Origin: Thermoplasmata archaeon
GTDB taxonomy: Archaea; Thermoplasmatota; DTKX01; JAHFTX01
Direction of reading: 5' to 3'
Assembly: GCA_023265395.1 (NCBI GenBank)
Contig: JAHFTX010000003.1
Location: 53,948 to 117,947, forward strand
DNA length: 64,000 bases
The position numbers and the translations under genes were made by a program. The notes under the pieces are model-generated. The model worked only from the letters and a program-made list of their open reading frames with translations. It made no database searches and was not told the DNA's origin. Positions 63,244 to 64,000 of this stretch are shown one piece after another (position 1 is the first letter of the stretch; the number at the start of each line of letters is the position of its first letter).

Positions 63244-63251
63244 TATTTAAA
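63244..63251 (-). promoter_or_regulatory. TATA box overlapping the purF stop codon
   Basis: On the minus strand TTTAAATA includes the TAA stop of purF (63247-63249). It lies in the 34-bp sequence that recurs at the nuo promoter, and it would serve the small ORF at 63159-63206. Confidence 0.5.
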
Positions 63252-64000
63252 GACCAGTCCCCTGGGCCGACCCCTCGACTCCCAGGTCGAGGGTCGTCTG
63301 GAAACGCACCCGCTCGCCAGGGATGGGCACCGGGTACTCGCCCGTGAGGCAGCCGAGGCACAGGTCGGTCCGTTGCTTGCCGATGGACTTGACCAGCTGC
63401 TCGATGGGCAGGTAGGCGACCGAATCGGCGCCGATCTCTTCGGCGACCTCCTCCGTCGTCCGGCCTCGGGCGACGAACTCCTTGGAGTCCTTCATGTCGA
63501 TCCCCAGGTAGCAGGGGGCGATGATCGGCGGTGAGCCGACCCGCACGTGCACCTGCGTGGCGCCGCGCTCACGCAAGAGGGTGACGATCCGCCGCATGGT
63601 GGTGCCGCGGACGATGCTATCGTCGACGAGCACGATGTTCTTGCCCGCGACCACCGAGCGGATCGCATTGAGCTTGAGGTGGACCCCCGCCGCCCGCTGG
63701 TCGGGCATGATGAAGGTCCGGTGGATGTAGCGGTTCTTGATCAGCGCTTCTCGCATCGGCAGGCCGCTGACGGCAGAGAAGCCCGCCGCGTGATCGCGTC
63801 CGCTGTCGGGCACCGGCACGACCATATCGGCCCCCGCGACGGGGAACTGTTCCGCCAGGGCGCGCCCGATCAGCACCCGCACGTTCTGGACGAGGCTGCC
63901 CTCGAGCACGCTGTCGGGCCGGGCGAAGTAGACCCATTCGAACATGCAGTGGGCCTTGTGCTGTGCCGCGCCCATCGAGACACTGTGAATCGTCCCTTTT
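63247..64000 (-). CDS. purF: PurF, amidophosphoribosyltransferase, C-terminal part (cut by window edge)
   Basis: The frame is open to the last bases of the window, so only the C-terminal half (about 250 residues) is visible. It includes KAHCMFEWVYFARPDS, the flexible loop region VVPVPDSGRDHAAGFS, YIHRTFIMPDQR and the PRPP loop IVLVDDSIVRGTTMRRIV. The tail has TDLCLGCLTGEYPV, containing two cysteines. PurF makes phosphoribosylamine from PRPP and glutamine, the first committed purine step. The N-terminal glutaminase domain lies beyond position 64000. PurE at 14.4 kb belongs to the same pathway. Confidence 0.95.
   Translation of the reverse strand, partial: KGTIHSVSMGAAQHKAHCMFEWVYFARPDSVLEGSLVQNVRVLIGRALAEQFPVAGADMVVPVPDSGRDHAAGFSAVSGLPMREALIKNRYIHRTFIMPDQRAAGVHLKLNAIRSVVAGKNIVLVDDSIVRGTTMRRIVTLLRERGATQVHVRVGSPPIIAPCYLGIDMKDSKEFVARGRTTEEVAEEIGADSVAYLPIEQLVKSIGKQRTDLCLGCLTGEYPVPIPGERVRFQTTLDLGVEGSAQGTGL

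Overview
The window looks like a GC-rich archaeal chromosome segment, most plausibly from Thermoplasmatota or a related euryarchaeal lineage; the rank is inference. The evidence is a two-domain Cdc48 AAA+ ATPase, KaiC-like ATPases with CheC/CheY, a TraB-family protein, DUF2240, a radical SAM/HhH protein, an ATP-dependent DNA ligase, a stand-alone Lrp/AsnC sensor domain, a complex I set without an NADH-dehydrogenase module in view, TATA boxes about 25 nt upstream of many start codons, and huge NEW3-repeat surface proteins. I see no rRNA, CRISPR array, insertion sequence or prophage; there is one tRNA.

Layout. 0.1-6.7 kb (minus): Rieske protein, MoeA, an unknown 102-aa protein, a thioredoxin-CcdA fusion, a secreted subtilase and a Met/His-rich membrane protein. 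6.8-7.8 kb (plus): SerA-like dehydrogenase. 7.8-13.6 kb (minus): a pair made of a KaiC-like protein without P-loop and a beta-propeller/coiled-coil protein. 13.8-14.9 kb (plus): Lrp sensor domain, small membrane protein, PurE. 15-20 kb (minus): DUF4350-MoxR-DUF58-membrane protein operon. 20.2-21.4 kb (minus): double winged-helix regulator and a small beta protein. 21.5-25.4 kb (plus): aldolase-like protein, MtnA and a large TPR protein. 25.4-27.2 kb (minus): orphan secretion ATPase. 27.3-32.0 kb and 33.1-39.9 kb (plus): two giant membrane-anchored surface proteins flanking a ribbon-helix-helix gene. 40-43 kb (plus): DNA ligase and an unknown partner. 43-46.6 kb (minus): radical SAM/HhH, TraB and UbiA. 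46.7-47.9 kb (plus): tRNA-Leu, VOC protein and a broken DUF1801 gene. 48.3-54.7 kb (plus): nuoJ1-J2-K-L-M-N. 54.7-58.7 kb (minus): CheY-CheC-CheC2-pseudoRecA-KaiC, a membrane protein and an RHH regulator. 58.8-63.1 kb (minus): Cdc48-PRC barrel-HisA-like-DUF2240 and a small protein. 63.2-64 kb (minus): 3' part of purF.

How genes work together. NuoJ-N form the proton-pumping membrane arm of a complex I-like enzyme. PurE and PurF belong to purine synthesis, MtnA to methylthioadenosine salvage. The MoxR/DUF58/DUF4350 set is a chaperone-type AAA+ module at the membrane. The CheY/CheC/KaiC operon has the parts of a phosphorelay acting on KaiC-like ATPases, with no CheA, CheB or receptor visible.

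Most notable: three genes share the start architecture GGAGGR-N6-CTG with no good alternative start; a CheY-CheC-CheC2-pseudoRecA-KaiC operon; a 2268-aa NEW3-repeat protein with a cytoplasmic acidic tail ending in a zinc ribbon; a 34-35 bp promoter-like sequence shared by the nuo promoter and a predicted 15-codon ORF downstream of purF; and matching Pro/Gly/Met-rich tails on MoxR and its membrane partner.
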